In this document: piece by piece, positions 6,565 to 11,709 of the stretch
Position numbering within the stretch: position 1 is the stretch's first letter
Layout of the letters: every line of letters starts with the position of its first letter
From: Acidobacteriota bacterium
Lineage (GTDB): Bacteria > Acidobacteriota > Terriglobia > Terriglobales > Acidobacteriaceae
NCBI GenBank assembly: GCA_021780415.1
Contig: JAJXYW010000036.1
Span: forward strand, 1 to 11,709
Length of the DNA: 11,709 nt
Reading direction: 5' to 3'
The notes under the pieces: generated by a model
What the model was told of the DNA's origin: nothing
The model's database searches: none
Seen by the model: the letters and a program-made list of their open reading frames with translations, nothing else
Made by a program: the position numbers and the translations under genes

Positions 6565-7608
6565 ACCACCACGACCCCTGTCTCTCCCAACGAGGCCGTC
6601 CTCACCGAAGCTCTCGCCGGCCTCACCGCCCACCCTCAGAAGACCCTCCCCCCCTGGCTCTTCTACGACCAGCGCGGCTCCGCTCTCTTCGAGCAGATCA
6701 CCACCCTCCCCGAGTACTACCTCACCCGCACCGAGCGCGCCCTCTTCGCCGCCCACTCCGCCGACATCCTCCGCCAGTTCCTCACCCCCGGCGCCCCCAG
6801 CGGCCTTCCCCTCCTCGCGCCCGACCCCTTCACCATCGCCGAACTCGGCGCCGGCACCGCCTCCAAGACCGGCCTTCTCCTCCACGCGGCAACACTCCTC
6901 CAGCCCGAGCTTCTCTACCAGCCCATCGACGTCAGCCCCACCGCCCTCACCACTGCCGCCGACACCCTAACCGCCGCCCTCCCCGGCCTCACCGTCCACC
7001 CCCAGCTCGCCAACTACATCACCGAGCCCTACACCCTTGACCACCCCTCCATCTCCCCGCAGGGCAGGCCGTCCCAACCCGCCGTCCGCAGCCGCATTCT
7101 CGCCCTCTACATCGGTTCCAGCATCGGCAACTTCACGCCCGACGAAGCCACCATCATTCTCCGTCGCCTGCGCACCCACCTTCAGCCCGGCGACGCCCTC
7201 CTCCTCGGCACCGACCTCGCGCCCAGCCGCCAGAAGCGCCTCTCCACCATCCTCGCTGCCTACAATGACGCCGCCGGTGTCACCGCTGCCTTCAACCTCA
7301 ACATCCTCACCCGCCTCAACCGCGAACTCGACGCCGACTTCCGCCTCTCCGCCTTCGCCCACCGCGTCCGCTGGAACGCCGCCGAGAGCCGCATTGAGAT
7401 GCATCTCGAGAGCCTCGTCCCCCAGACGGTCCACATCGCCGGGCACCGCATCCACTTCGACCAGGGCGACACCATCCACACCGAGAACAGCTACAAGTTC
7501 ACCGACGCGGCTCTCGAAGCCCAACTCGCCCGTTCCGGCTTCACCCCCACCTGCACCTTCCACGACTCCACCCGCAGCTTCGCTCTAACCCTCGCCCACA
7601 CCCTCTAA
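6562..7608 (+). CDS. egtD: L-histidine N-alpha-methyltransferase EgtD (TTG start)
   Basis: SAM-dependent enzyme that trimethylates histidine to hercynine, the substrate of EgtB; cytosolic. From TTG 6562 it is 348 aa, close to the usual 320-350. N-terminal recognition segment: PPWLFYDQRGSALFEQIT then LPEYYLTRTE, with Y35 and Y52/Y53 at the histidine-pocket positions. The SAM loop is ELGAGTASKTG at 94-104, followed by IDVSPTAL (122-129). GSSIGNF holds N190, matching the Asn that grips the substrate. AYNDAAGVTAAFNLN (233-247) carries Y234. HTENSYKF (306-313) carries the Glu and Ser that hold the histidine amino group. There is no in-frame ATG before residue 280, so TTG 6562, with GAGG 6 nt upstream, is the best start. 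The same frame stays open upstream through the repeat arrays back to 6136, with another TTG at 6328, but the repeat-derived extension is unlike EgtD. Confidence 0.93.
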   Translation: MTTTTPVSPNEAVLTEALAGLTAHPQKTLPPWLFYDQRGSALFEQITTLPEYYLTRTERALFAAHSADILRQFLTPGAPSGLPLLAPDPFTIAELGAGTASKTGLLLHAATLLQPELLYQPIDVSPTALTTAADTLTAALPGLTVHPQLANYITEPYTLDHPSISPQGRPSQPAVRSRILALYIGSSIGNFTPDEATIILRRLRTHLQPGDALLLGTDLAPSRQKRLSTILAAYNDAAGVTAAFNLNILTRLNRELDADFRLSAFAHRVRWNAAESRIEMHLESLVPQTVHIAGHRIHFDQGDTIHTENSYKFTDAALEAQLARSGFTPTCTFHDSTRSFALTLAHTL

Positions 7609-7628
7609 CCCTAGGCTCTTGCACTTGC

Positions 7629-7670
7629 TTTTTTGGTTGTCATTCCGCAGCGCAGCGGAGGAATCTGCTT
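7629..7670 (+). repeat. Hairpin repeat element, long form, copy 3
   Basis: A T run, then GGTTGTCATTCCGCAGCG, CAGCGGAGGAAT and CTGCTT. It begins 20 bp after the egtD stop. The outer arms ATTCC and GGAAT pair, with an inner TCCGC/GCGGA alternative. Compared with the short form, the central 9 bases are extra and the third stem pair is T-A instead of C-G. It may act in 3'-end formation of the egtD transcript, but it lacks a clear trailing U tract. Confidence 0.8.
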
Positions 7671-7882
7671 CCCGCGCCCACAAGGCGTGATCTCCACCCT
7701 CCCCGAAAATAATTCCTGCGAAAACAGCCCAAAAATCGCATGTCAACCCCCCACGCGACCCCAGACCGCACAAACCCCGCGTCCCCACTGCCGATTTCCC
7801 ATTTCGCAAGTTGGCATAGTCTCCCCCACCGAGTGCGTACAATTTAACTAGACCCGTTCGCTTTCAGGTGTAGTCGCAACCA

Positions 7883-7928
7883 TTTTGATGGTTGTCATTC
7901 CGTAGCGAAGCGGAGGAATCTGCTTCTT
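7883..7928 (+). repeat. Hairpin repeat element, long form, copy 4
   Basis: TTTTGATGGTTGTCATTCCG followed by TAGCGAAGCGGAGGAAT and CTGCTTCTT. It has the same ATTCC/GGAAT outer stem as copy 3 and an inner TCCG...CGGA stem with a slightly different loop. All four copies lie in the same orientation. Confidence 0.8.
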
Positions 7929-8050
7929 GAACCGGTGACAAAACCGGATGGCAATCAGTTCTAGACCCACTAACAGCCAAAAGCGCCAACGGCAAACCCG
8001 CCCTCAAGGTCCGAAGCGCCCACCCTAACCCCAACCAATGCAATATCTTA

Positions 8051-8130
8051 CCCGCAACCCACCTGAATCGAATACTTTACCGCCAGAAATCCCGCAACCA
8101 GCCTGAATGGAATACTTTACGCAAAAAAGT
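8051..8130 (+). repeat. Two-copy direct repeat with 40-bp period
   Basis: 8051-8080 and 8091-8120 align exactly 40 bp apart with three mismatches in 30 positions. Both begin CCCGCAACC and share CCTGAAT and GAATACTTTAC. The last 10 bp of each unit diverge. The right copy also contains TACTTT (8113-8118) facing AAAGTA (8126-8131), a weak AT-rich hairpin that lies just downstream of moaC on the minus strand. Confidence 0.75.
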
Positions 8131-8132
8131 AC

Positions 8133-8149
8133 GGGGGGGGGGAGGGGGG
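8133..8149 (+). repeat. Poly-G run (G10-A-G6)
   Basis: Ten consecutive G, one A, then six G, ending four bases before the moaC stop codon (8154-8156). It is a homopolymer in non-coding DNA, so its length may be variable or mis-sequenced, with no effect on protein. Confidence 0.85.
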
Positions 8150-8153
8150 TGCC

Positions 8154-8624
8154 CTATACCGGCCGGGTATACGTTCCACTCTTCCCGCCGGTCTTTGACA
8201 GCAGCACAATCTCCCGAATCCGAATCCCCTTATCCAGCGCCTTGGTCATGTCATAGACGGTCAGCGCAGCGACCGCCGCTGCGGTCATCGCCTCCATCTC
8301 CACCCCGGTTCCGGCAACAGTAGCCGCCGTAGCCCGAATCTCCACCCCACCGGCAACGACAGTCGCCTGCACGTCCACAAAGCTCAACGCCAGCGGATGA
8401 CACATCGGAATCAGCTCACTGGTCCGCTTCGCCGCCTGAATCCCTGCAATCCGCGCCACCTCCAGCGGATCGCCCTTGGGGTTCTGCGGCAGCGCAGCCA
8501 ACACCGCTGCATTCAACTCAACAAACGCCGCAGCCACAGCCTCCCGCCGCGTCTCCGCCTTGGCTCCCACATCGACCATCCGCGCCTGCCCGGCATCATC
8601 AAAGTGCGACAGCTTCTCACCCAT
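8154..8624 (-). CDS. moaC: Cyclic pyranopterin monophosphate synthase MoaC
   Basis: Second step of molybdenum cofactor synthesis: converts the 3',8-cyclo-GTP product of MoaA to cyclic pyranopterin monophosphate; cytosolic, hexameric in known members. 156 aa, the normal length. Family motifs run in order: LSHFDDAGQARMVDVG (5-20), AGIQAAKRTSELIPMCHPL (60-78, with K66 and the catalytic-region H76), GVEMEAMTA (107-115, E109 and E111), YDMTKALDKG (124-133, D125 and K128) and LLSKTGGKSG. All the conserved catalytic positions I know of are present. The ATG at 8624 is preceded by AGGA, which overlaps the TAG stop of moeA only 10 bp upstream, so the two are almost surely translated from one transcript. 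The neighbouring genes do not include moaA, moaD or moaE. Confidence 0.97.
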   Translation of the reverse strand: MGEKLSHFDDAGQARMVDVGAKAETRREAVAAAFVELNAAVLAALPQNPKGDPLEVARIAGIQAAKRTSELIPMCHPLALSFVDVQATVVAGGVEIRATAATVAGTGVEMEAMTAAAVAALTVYDMTKALDKGIRIREIVLLSKTGGKSGTYTRPV

Positions 8625-8634
8625 AGCGGCAATC

Positions 8635-9861
8635 CTACCGCAGCAGCACGCGCACCGTCAGCCCGGCAGGGAAGTCCTCCACCCCCGCCGGCAGCACCAC
8701 ATACCCATTCCCGCGAGCATTGGCCACCACATCCCCCGAACCTTGCCACCCCACCACCGACACCTTCACCCCATCCCACCCGCCGCTCAACTCCGCCGGC
8801 AGAAACCGAGTCATTCGCGCCCCGCCCTTCACCTCCTCCGCCAGCCGAGCCTCCACAAACACCGGCGCAATCTCCGTTCGTCCCGCCAGCGCGCGCAGCA
8901 TCGGACTCACAAAAAGATGAAAGCAAACCTGCGCTGAAACCGGATTTCCAGGAAGCCCAAAGAAATACGTCCAACCTTTCTCCGAAGGCAATCGCCCAAA
9001 CACAACCGGCTTTCCTGGCTGAATCAGCGCGCCGGTAAAGTAGAACTCTGCTCGAAATTCACCCAACACCTGCTCGACGAGATCATACTTGCCCATCGAA
9101 ACCCCGCCTGTGAGCAGCAGCAGGTCTGCCTCACGGCCCTCCGCAACCTGCGCCCGCAGCTCTCCCAGCGTGTCCCGCGCAATTGCCAGCCGTTCGCCAA
9201 CACCGCCTGCAGCCTTCACCAGCGCCGCGAGCGCATAGCTGTTGGAGTTCCGTATCTGCACCTCCGACATCGGCTCATCCAACTCCACCAGTTCATCGCC
9301 GGTAGCCACAATCGCCACCTTCGGCTGAGCAAACACCTGCACCTGCGACACGCTGCAGCTAGCAGCCACGCCCATCTCCGCCGCACCCAGCACGCGCCCC
9401 GCAGGCAGCACCACATTGCCCGTACGCGTCTCCGCGCCGCGCGGCACCACATTCTCTCCCTCGCGTAACGTTCGCCCGGCCTCAACCTGCAGCAGTCCAT
9501 CCGCAACCATCGTGTGCTCGACCATGACCACCGCATCCGCGCCTGCAGGCAGCGGAGCCCCGGTCATAATCTCGATCGCCTCACCCTTCGCCAGCGCCGC
9601 ACCCAACCATCGCTCACCCGCCCGCAACGAGCCCACAACCCGCAGCGGCTCTCCCACATCGCCCGCCCGCAACGCAAACCCATCCCGTGTAGCCCGGTTG
9701 AACGGCGGCTGATCCCGGTCCGCAACCACCGCAGCCCCAAGCACCCGTCCTGCTCCCTCCAGCAGTGCAACCGTCTCCACCCTGCGCGCGACCACGCTTG
9801 ATTGAGCGTGCGCCAGCACCTCCTCCAGCGCCTGCCCGAACGTCAGAACCCTCTCGCTCAT
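8635..9861 (-). CDS. moeA: Molybdopterin molybdotransferase MoeA
   Basis: Late step of Moco synthesis: inserts molybdate into adenylylated molybdopterin; cytosolic, dimeric in known members. From ATG 9861 it is 408 aa, a normal length. It starts MSERVLTFGQALEEVL, typical for the family. Domain motifs in order: PPFNRATRDGFAL (from 52, the PPFxxSAMDGYA equivalent with Asp kept but NRATR replacing the commoner DNSAM), IMTGAPLPAGADAVVMVEHT, VAIVATGDELVE, QIRNSNSYALAAL, LLLTGGVSMGKYD with the metal-site Asp, IQPGKPVVFG and FFGLPGNPVSAQVCF, then the C-terminal beta domain IV. An upstream in-frame TTG (9891) would add ten residues but falls inside the terminator stem of the preceding gene, so ATG 9861 with GGGAG 9 nt upstream is preferred. 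moaC follows 10 bp downstream. Confidence 0.95.
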   Translation of the reverse strand: MSERVLTFGQALEEVLAHAQSSVVARRVETVALLEGAGRVLGAAVVADRDQPPFNRATRDGFALRAGDVGEPLRVVGSLRAGERWLGAALAKGEAIEIMTGAPLPAGADAVVMVEHTMVADGLLQVEAGRTLREGENVVPRGAETRTGNVVLPAGRVLGAAEMGVAASCSVSQVQVFAQPKVAIVATGDELVELDEPMSEVQIRNSNSYALAALVKAAGGVGERLAIARDTLGELRAQVAEGREADLLLLTGGVSMGKYDLVEQVLGEFRAEFYFTGALIQPGKPVVFGRLPSEKGWTYFFGLPGNPVSAQVCFHLFVSPMLRALAGRTEIAPVFVEARLAEEVKGGARMTRFLPAELSGGWDGVKVSVVGWQGSGDVVANARGNGYVVLPAGVEDFPAGLTVRVLLR

Positions 9862-9890
9862 CGCCCGACTCTCCCGCCGCCAGAGACGCA

Positions 9891-9924
9891 AACGCCCCGG
9901 CCAGTTTCCACCGGCCGGGGCGTT
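9891..9924 (-). terminator. Strong 12-bp-stem hairpin after the TPR gene
   Basis: AACGCCCCGGCC (9891-9902) and GGCCGGGGCGTT (9913-9924) are perfect complements around a 10-nt loop. It starts 17 bp after the TPR gene stop on the minus strand. The trailing bases there (TGCGTCTCTGG) are only weakly U-rich, so the terminator may be leaky, letting transcription continue into moeA. Confidence 0.7.
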
Positions 9925-9940
9925 CGCACCTGCCCGCTAC

Positions 9941-11146
9941 TTACTTCTTGTGTGCCTTGTACGTCGTGTCGATCTTCTCGCCCAGACTCGTCAGCACAGC
10001 CTGAACCTGTGGAACCTTCGGATCGTTCGGAGCCAGTTGCAGGAACTTCTGATAGGCCTCAATGCATCCCGGAGGCGCAGTCAGCTTCTGCGTCTTCGGG
10101 TCCACAGCAGACTTGGTCACCAGCGCCTGTCCCTCGATAAAGTAAGCGTCCGCCGCTGTAGGATCGGCTGCAATCGCCTTCTTTGCGGCGGCGTCCGCGG
10201 CATCCATCTGACCGGCGTTGTAGAGCACAGCAGCTTCATTCTTGTAGTACATGCCAGCCTTCGTGGGATCGGCCTTGGCCGCGCTGTCGAAGGCTGCGGT
10301 CGCGTCATCCGGCTTTCCGAGCTGCGTATAGGTATTCCCCAGTTGGTTGTAGTCCGCCGCCAGCCCCGTCACGTTAGGCTTGGCCCCGGCAGAATCCAGG
10401 GCGATGGCCTTCTTGTACGCATCCACGGCATCGTTGTAGTTCTTCGTCACCTCGTCGTCGGCCTGCGGAGACTTGCCCGCCTTCTTGTCTTCCGTGCTCA
10501 GGTGCCTACCTTGCGCCAGCAGCGTGTCGCCGTAGGTAATCCAAAGCAGGCCCACGTCCGGCTTGGCAGCGACCGCGTCCTTCATGCTCGCGACGTCCTT
10601 GCTCACATCGTCCTTGTTGGGAGCCGCCGCCGCCAGGTCAGCGCGCACGGTCTTCAACGTCGCATTCAGCTTGGCGATCACCTGGTTCGCCGACACCACC
10701 TCGGCGTTCTTCTTCTTGTACTCCTCGAGCGCCTTCTGCTGCTCGGGCGTCATGCTCTTGATGTACTCCGGACGCGACATATCGTCGTTCAGCGTCAGGT
10801 CGGTGTCCTCTGCCTTCACCTTCAGTTCAAGCCGGTCAGCAATCTTGTCGCCCTGCACAAAATACACGAAGTAATCGCCGGGCGTGACGCCCGTGGCCTT
10901 GTAATTACCGTCATTGTCGATGGGCACAATGGGGGCGAACTTCTCATCCTTGTAGGCTACCGTCTGGTCCTTGGTGAACTTCACATTGCCGGGAAAGAAG
11001 TTCTGTCCCGCGGGGTTGCTGACATGACCATGCACGGTGGCCCCAGGAGTTTGGGCAAGTGCCGGCGCGATCGTTAGCATCACCATGGCGGCTAAACCCG
11101 CAGCCTTGGCAAAGAAAGAGCTCTTGTACGCTTCTGTCATTTTCAT
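9941..11146 (-). CDS. Exported carboxypeptidase-regulatory-like and TPR-repeat protein
   Basis: Predicted secreted or periplasmic protein, 401 aa, function unknown. Residues 1-31 form a signal peptide (KSSFFAK, hydrophobic core, APALAQ). Residues 37-112 are a carboxypeptidase-regulatory-like beta domain (ATVHGHVSNPAGQNFFPG, then NYKATGVTPGDYFVYFV). Residues 132-195 are Lys/Glu/Ala-rich and probably helical or coiled-coil (MTPEQQKALEEYKKKNAEVV). Tetratricopeptide-like repeats follow: about 197-253 (LLWITYGDTLLAQGRH, then DAYKKAIAL), 261-294 (ADYNQLGNTYTQLGKPDDAT), 299-330 (YYKNEAAVLYNAGQMDAADA) and 334-375 (FIEGQALV, then AYQKFLQLAPNDP). Such a layout suggests protein scaffolding in the envelope. 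AAGGA lies only 2 nt before ATG 11146 but 8 nt before the next in-frame ATG (11140), so 11140 may be the real start. It lies 35 bp after queC, same strand, and ends in a strong hairpin. Confidence 0.85.
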   Translation of the reverse strand: MKMTEAYKSSFFAKAAGLAAMVMLTIAPALAQTPGATVHGHVSNPAGQNFFPGNVKFTKDQTVAYKDEKFAPIVPIDNDGNYKATGVTPGDYFVYFVQGDKIADRLELKVKAEDTDLTLNDDMSRPEYIKSMTPEQQKALEEYKKKNAEVVSANQVIAKLNATLKTVRADLAAAAPNKDDVSKDVASMKDAVAAKPDVGLLWITYGDTLLAQGRHLSTEDKKAGKSPQADDEVTKNYNDAVDAYKKAIALDSAGAKPNVTGLAADYNQLGNTYTQLGKPDDATAAFDSAAKADPTKAGMYYKNEAAVLYNAGQMDAADAAAKKAIAADPTAADAYFIEGQALVTKSAVDPKTQKLTAPPGCIEAYQKFLQLAPNDPKVPQVQAVLTSLGEKIDTTYKAHKK

Positions 11147-11181
11147 CGTCCTTCTTTCAAGTCGGCCCGAAGTCTCTTAGG
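11147..11181 (-). promoter_or_regulatory. Short queC-TPR spacer with AAGGA ribosome binding site
   Basis: The 35-bp gap holds GAAAGAAGGA directly before the TPR gene start. There is no visible terminator after queC, so read-through from queC is possible; a promoter could lie within the queC 3' end. Confidence 0.45.
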
Positions 11182-11709
11182 CTAGCGGGCGTTCGTGTAA
11201 TCTTGTGCCGTTCGTTTTGGCGCGTAGAGGATAGGATCGGATATACCGGCTGCTGCAAACGCTCGCAACCGCAGATCGCAGCTTTCGCACACACCACAGG
11301 CCGCAACTTCGCCTGAGTAGCACGACCAACTTACATGCAACGGAGCGCCCAATTCAACTCCCAATCTTACAATCTCATGCTTCCGAAGTGTGATCAGCGG
11401 CGTAACCACCGCAATTTCGCCCTCTTTGGTGCCCACTTGAATCAGCTCGTTGAAGGCCTTGTAGTATTGCGGACGGCAGTCCGGATAGCCGGAACTGTCC
11501 TGCTCCACAGCCCCGATGAATACTGTCTTCGCTCCCAGTACCTCAGCCCAACTAACCGCTGCGCTCAGAAAGTGTGCATTCCGAAAGGGCACATAGGTCA
11601 CTGGAACCTCTTCACCCTGTCGAACCGAATGATCCCGCTGTGATTCAGGCGCAGCATCGGGCACCGCAATATTCGCGTCGGTCAGTGCCGAACCGCCGAT
11701 GCGCCGGAA
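11182..11709 (-). CDS. queC: 7-cyano-7-deazaguanine synthase QueC (5' end cut by window edge)
   Basis: ATP-dependent enzyme converting 7-carboxy-7-deazaguanine to preQ0, the precursor of queuosine in tRNA and of related deazaguanines; cytosolic. 175 residues are visible. The frame is open to the right edge and begins within RRIGGSALTDANIAVPDA, a family-like segment in the middle of QueC. About 55-65 N-terminal residues, including the ATP-binding SGG-DS loop, lie outside. Visible motifs: VTYVPFRNAHFLSAAVSWAE, GAVEQDSSGYPDCRPQYYKA, VVTPLITLRKHEIVRLG, and the zinc-binding pattern C-x7-C-x2-C-x2-C in SWSCYSGEVAACGVCESC, followed by DLRLRAFAAAGISDP. All four cysteines are kept. The GTG at 11664 is an internal codon, not the start. 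No other queuosine gene is in view. Confidence 0.95.
   Translation of the reverse strand, partial: FRRIGGSALTDANIAVPDAAPESQRDHSVRQGEEVPVTYVPFRNAHFLSAAVSWAEVLGAKTVFIGAVEQDSSGYPDCRPQYYKAFNELIQVGTKEGEIAVVTPLITLRKHEIVRLGVELGAPLHVSWSCYSGEVAACGVCESCDLRLRAFAAAGISDPILYAPKRTAQDYTNAR

Larger units (their letters stand above)
7609..8153. other. Gene-free repeat-rich region between convergent egtD and moaC
   Basis: No credible gene is seen on either strand across about 545 bp; short open frames here overlap repeat elements and have no protein-like texture. The region holds two long-form hairpin repeats (7629-7670, 7883-7928), a small inverted repeat (ACCGG type, about 7930-7947), a 40-bp direct repeat (8051-8130) and a poly-G run (8133-8149). 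The stretch 7681-7880 is lower in GC, with AAAAATCGCATG and TACAATTTAAC; its AT-rich end could be a promoter remnant, but no gene follows it. egtD and moaC converge on this region. Confidence 0.6.

Noticed and set aside
6158..6565. Plus-strand open frame of Leu-Pro repeats
   Set aside because: It is a reading of the hexamer array in another frame, with no ribosome binding site and no protein-like sequence.
7633..7851. Small plus-strand open frame starting within hairpin copy 3
   Set aside because: Its beginning is the repeat element itself (the same VVIPQ reading appears at copy 1), and the rest has no recognisable protein texture.
7811..7855. Promoter TTGGCA ... TACAAT on the plus strand
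   Set aside because: The spacing is 21 bp, longer than the usual 16-19, and no gene follows downstream on that strand.
9862..9891. Ten-residue longer MoeA from TTG 9891
   Set aside because: The start would be inside the stem of the preceding gene's terminator and lacks a ribosome binding site; ATG 9861 matches the family start.
11182..11664. QueC starting at GTG 11664
   Set aside because: The frame continues upstream to the window edge with QueC-like sequence (IGGSALTD), so this GTG is internal and the gene is cut by the edge.

Overview
The window looks like chromosomal DNA of an acidobacterium, probably class Terriglobia (a Granulicella/Edaphobacter/Terriglobus-like organism). This is judged from protein style, not from a database search. 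The evidence is a very large Oar-like TonB-dependent receptor with an N-terminal carboxypeptidase-regulatory-like domain, an exported DUF5666 protein, an exported carboxypeptidase-like plus TPR protein, high GC content, and intergenic hairpin elements. There are no tRNA or rRNA genes, no CRISPR array, no transposase and no phage gene.

Layout. Positions 1-4408 (minus strand) hold an exported DUF5666 protein followed by a TonB-dependent receptor, which runs off the left edge probably only a few residues short of its end. Positions 4409-4677 are a divergent intergenic region. Positions 4678-7608 (plus strand) hold the ergothioneine pair egtB and egtD. The two genes are separated by 471 bp that is mostly a degenerate GTTGCC-type hexamer array with two embedded 36-bp hairpin elements. 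Positions 7609-8153 are a gene-free mosaic of repeats: two longer copies of the same hairpin element, a 40-bp direct repeat and a poly-G run. Positions 8154-9861 (minus strand) hold moeA and moaC of molybdenum cofactor synthesis. Positions 9941-11146 (minus strand) hold the exported TPR protein, followed by a strong 12-bp-stem hairpin. Positions 11182-11709 (minus strand) hold the C-terminal three quarters of queC (7-deazaguanine/queuosine pathway), cut by the right edge.

How the genes work together. EgtD would trimethylate histidine to hercynine and EgtB would add the sulfur in an oxygen-dependent step. No egtA, egtC or egtE is present here. EgtB carries a Tyr-Tyr pair in its N-terminal half that recalls the acidobacterial (Chloracidobacterium) type of EgtB, which can use cysteine directly. 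MoaC and MoeA act early and late in Moco synthesis and are probably co-transcribed. The DUF5666 and TonB genes may form a small envelope operon.

The plus strand is C-rich whichever strand is coding, which suggests a replication-linked skew with the minus strand as leading strand. I see no convincing undescribed enzymatic system. The least ordinary part is the non-coding repeat landscape around egtD, where a hairpin element occurs four times and shows a compensatory stem change, and where a frame-preserving hexamer array lies directly in front of egtD.
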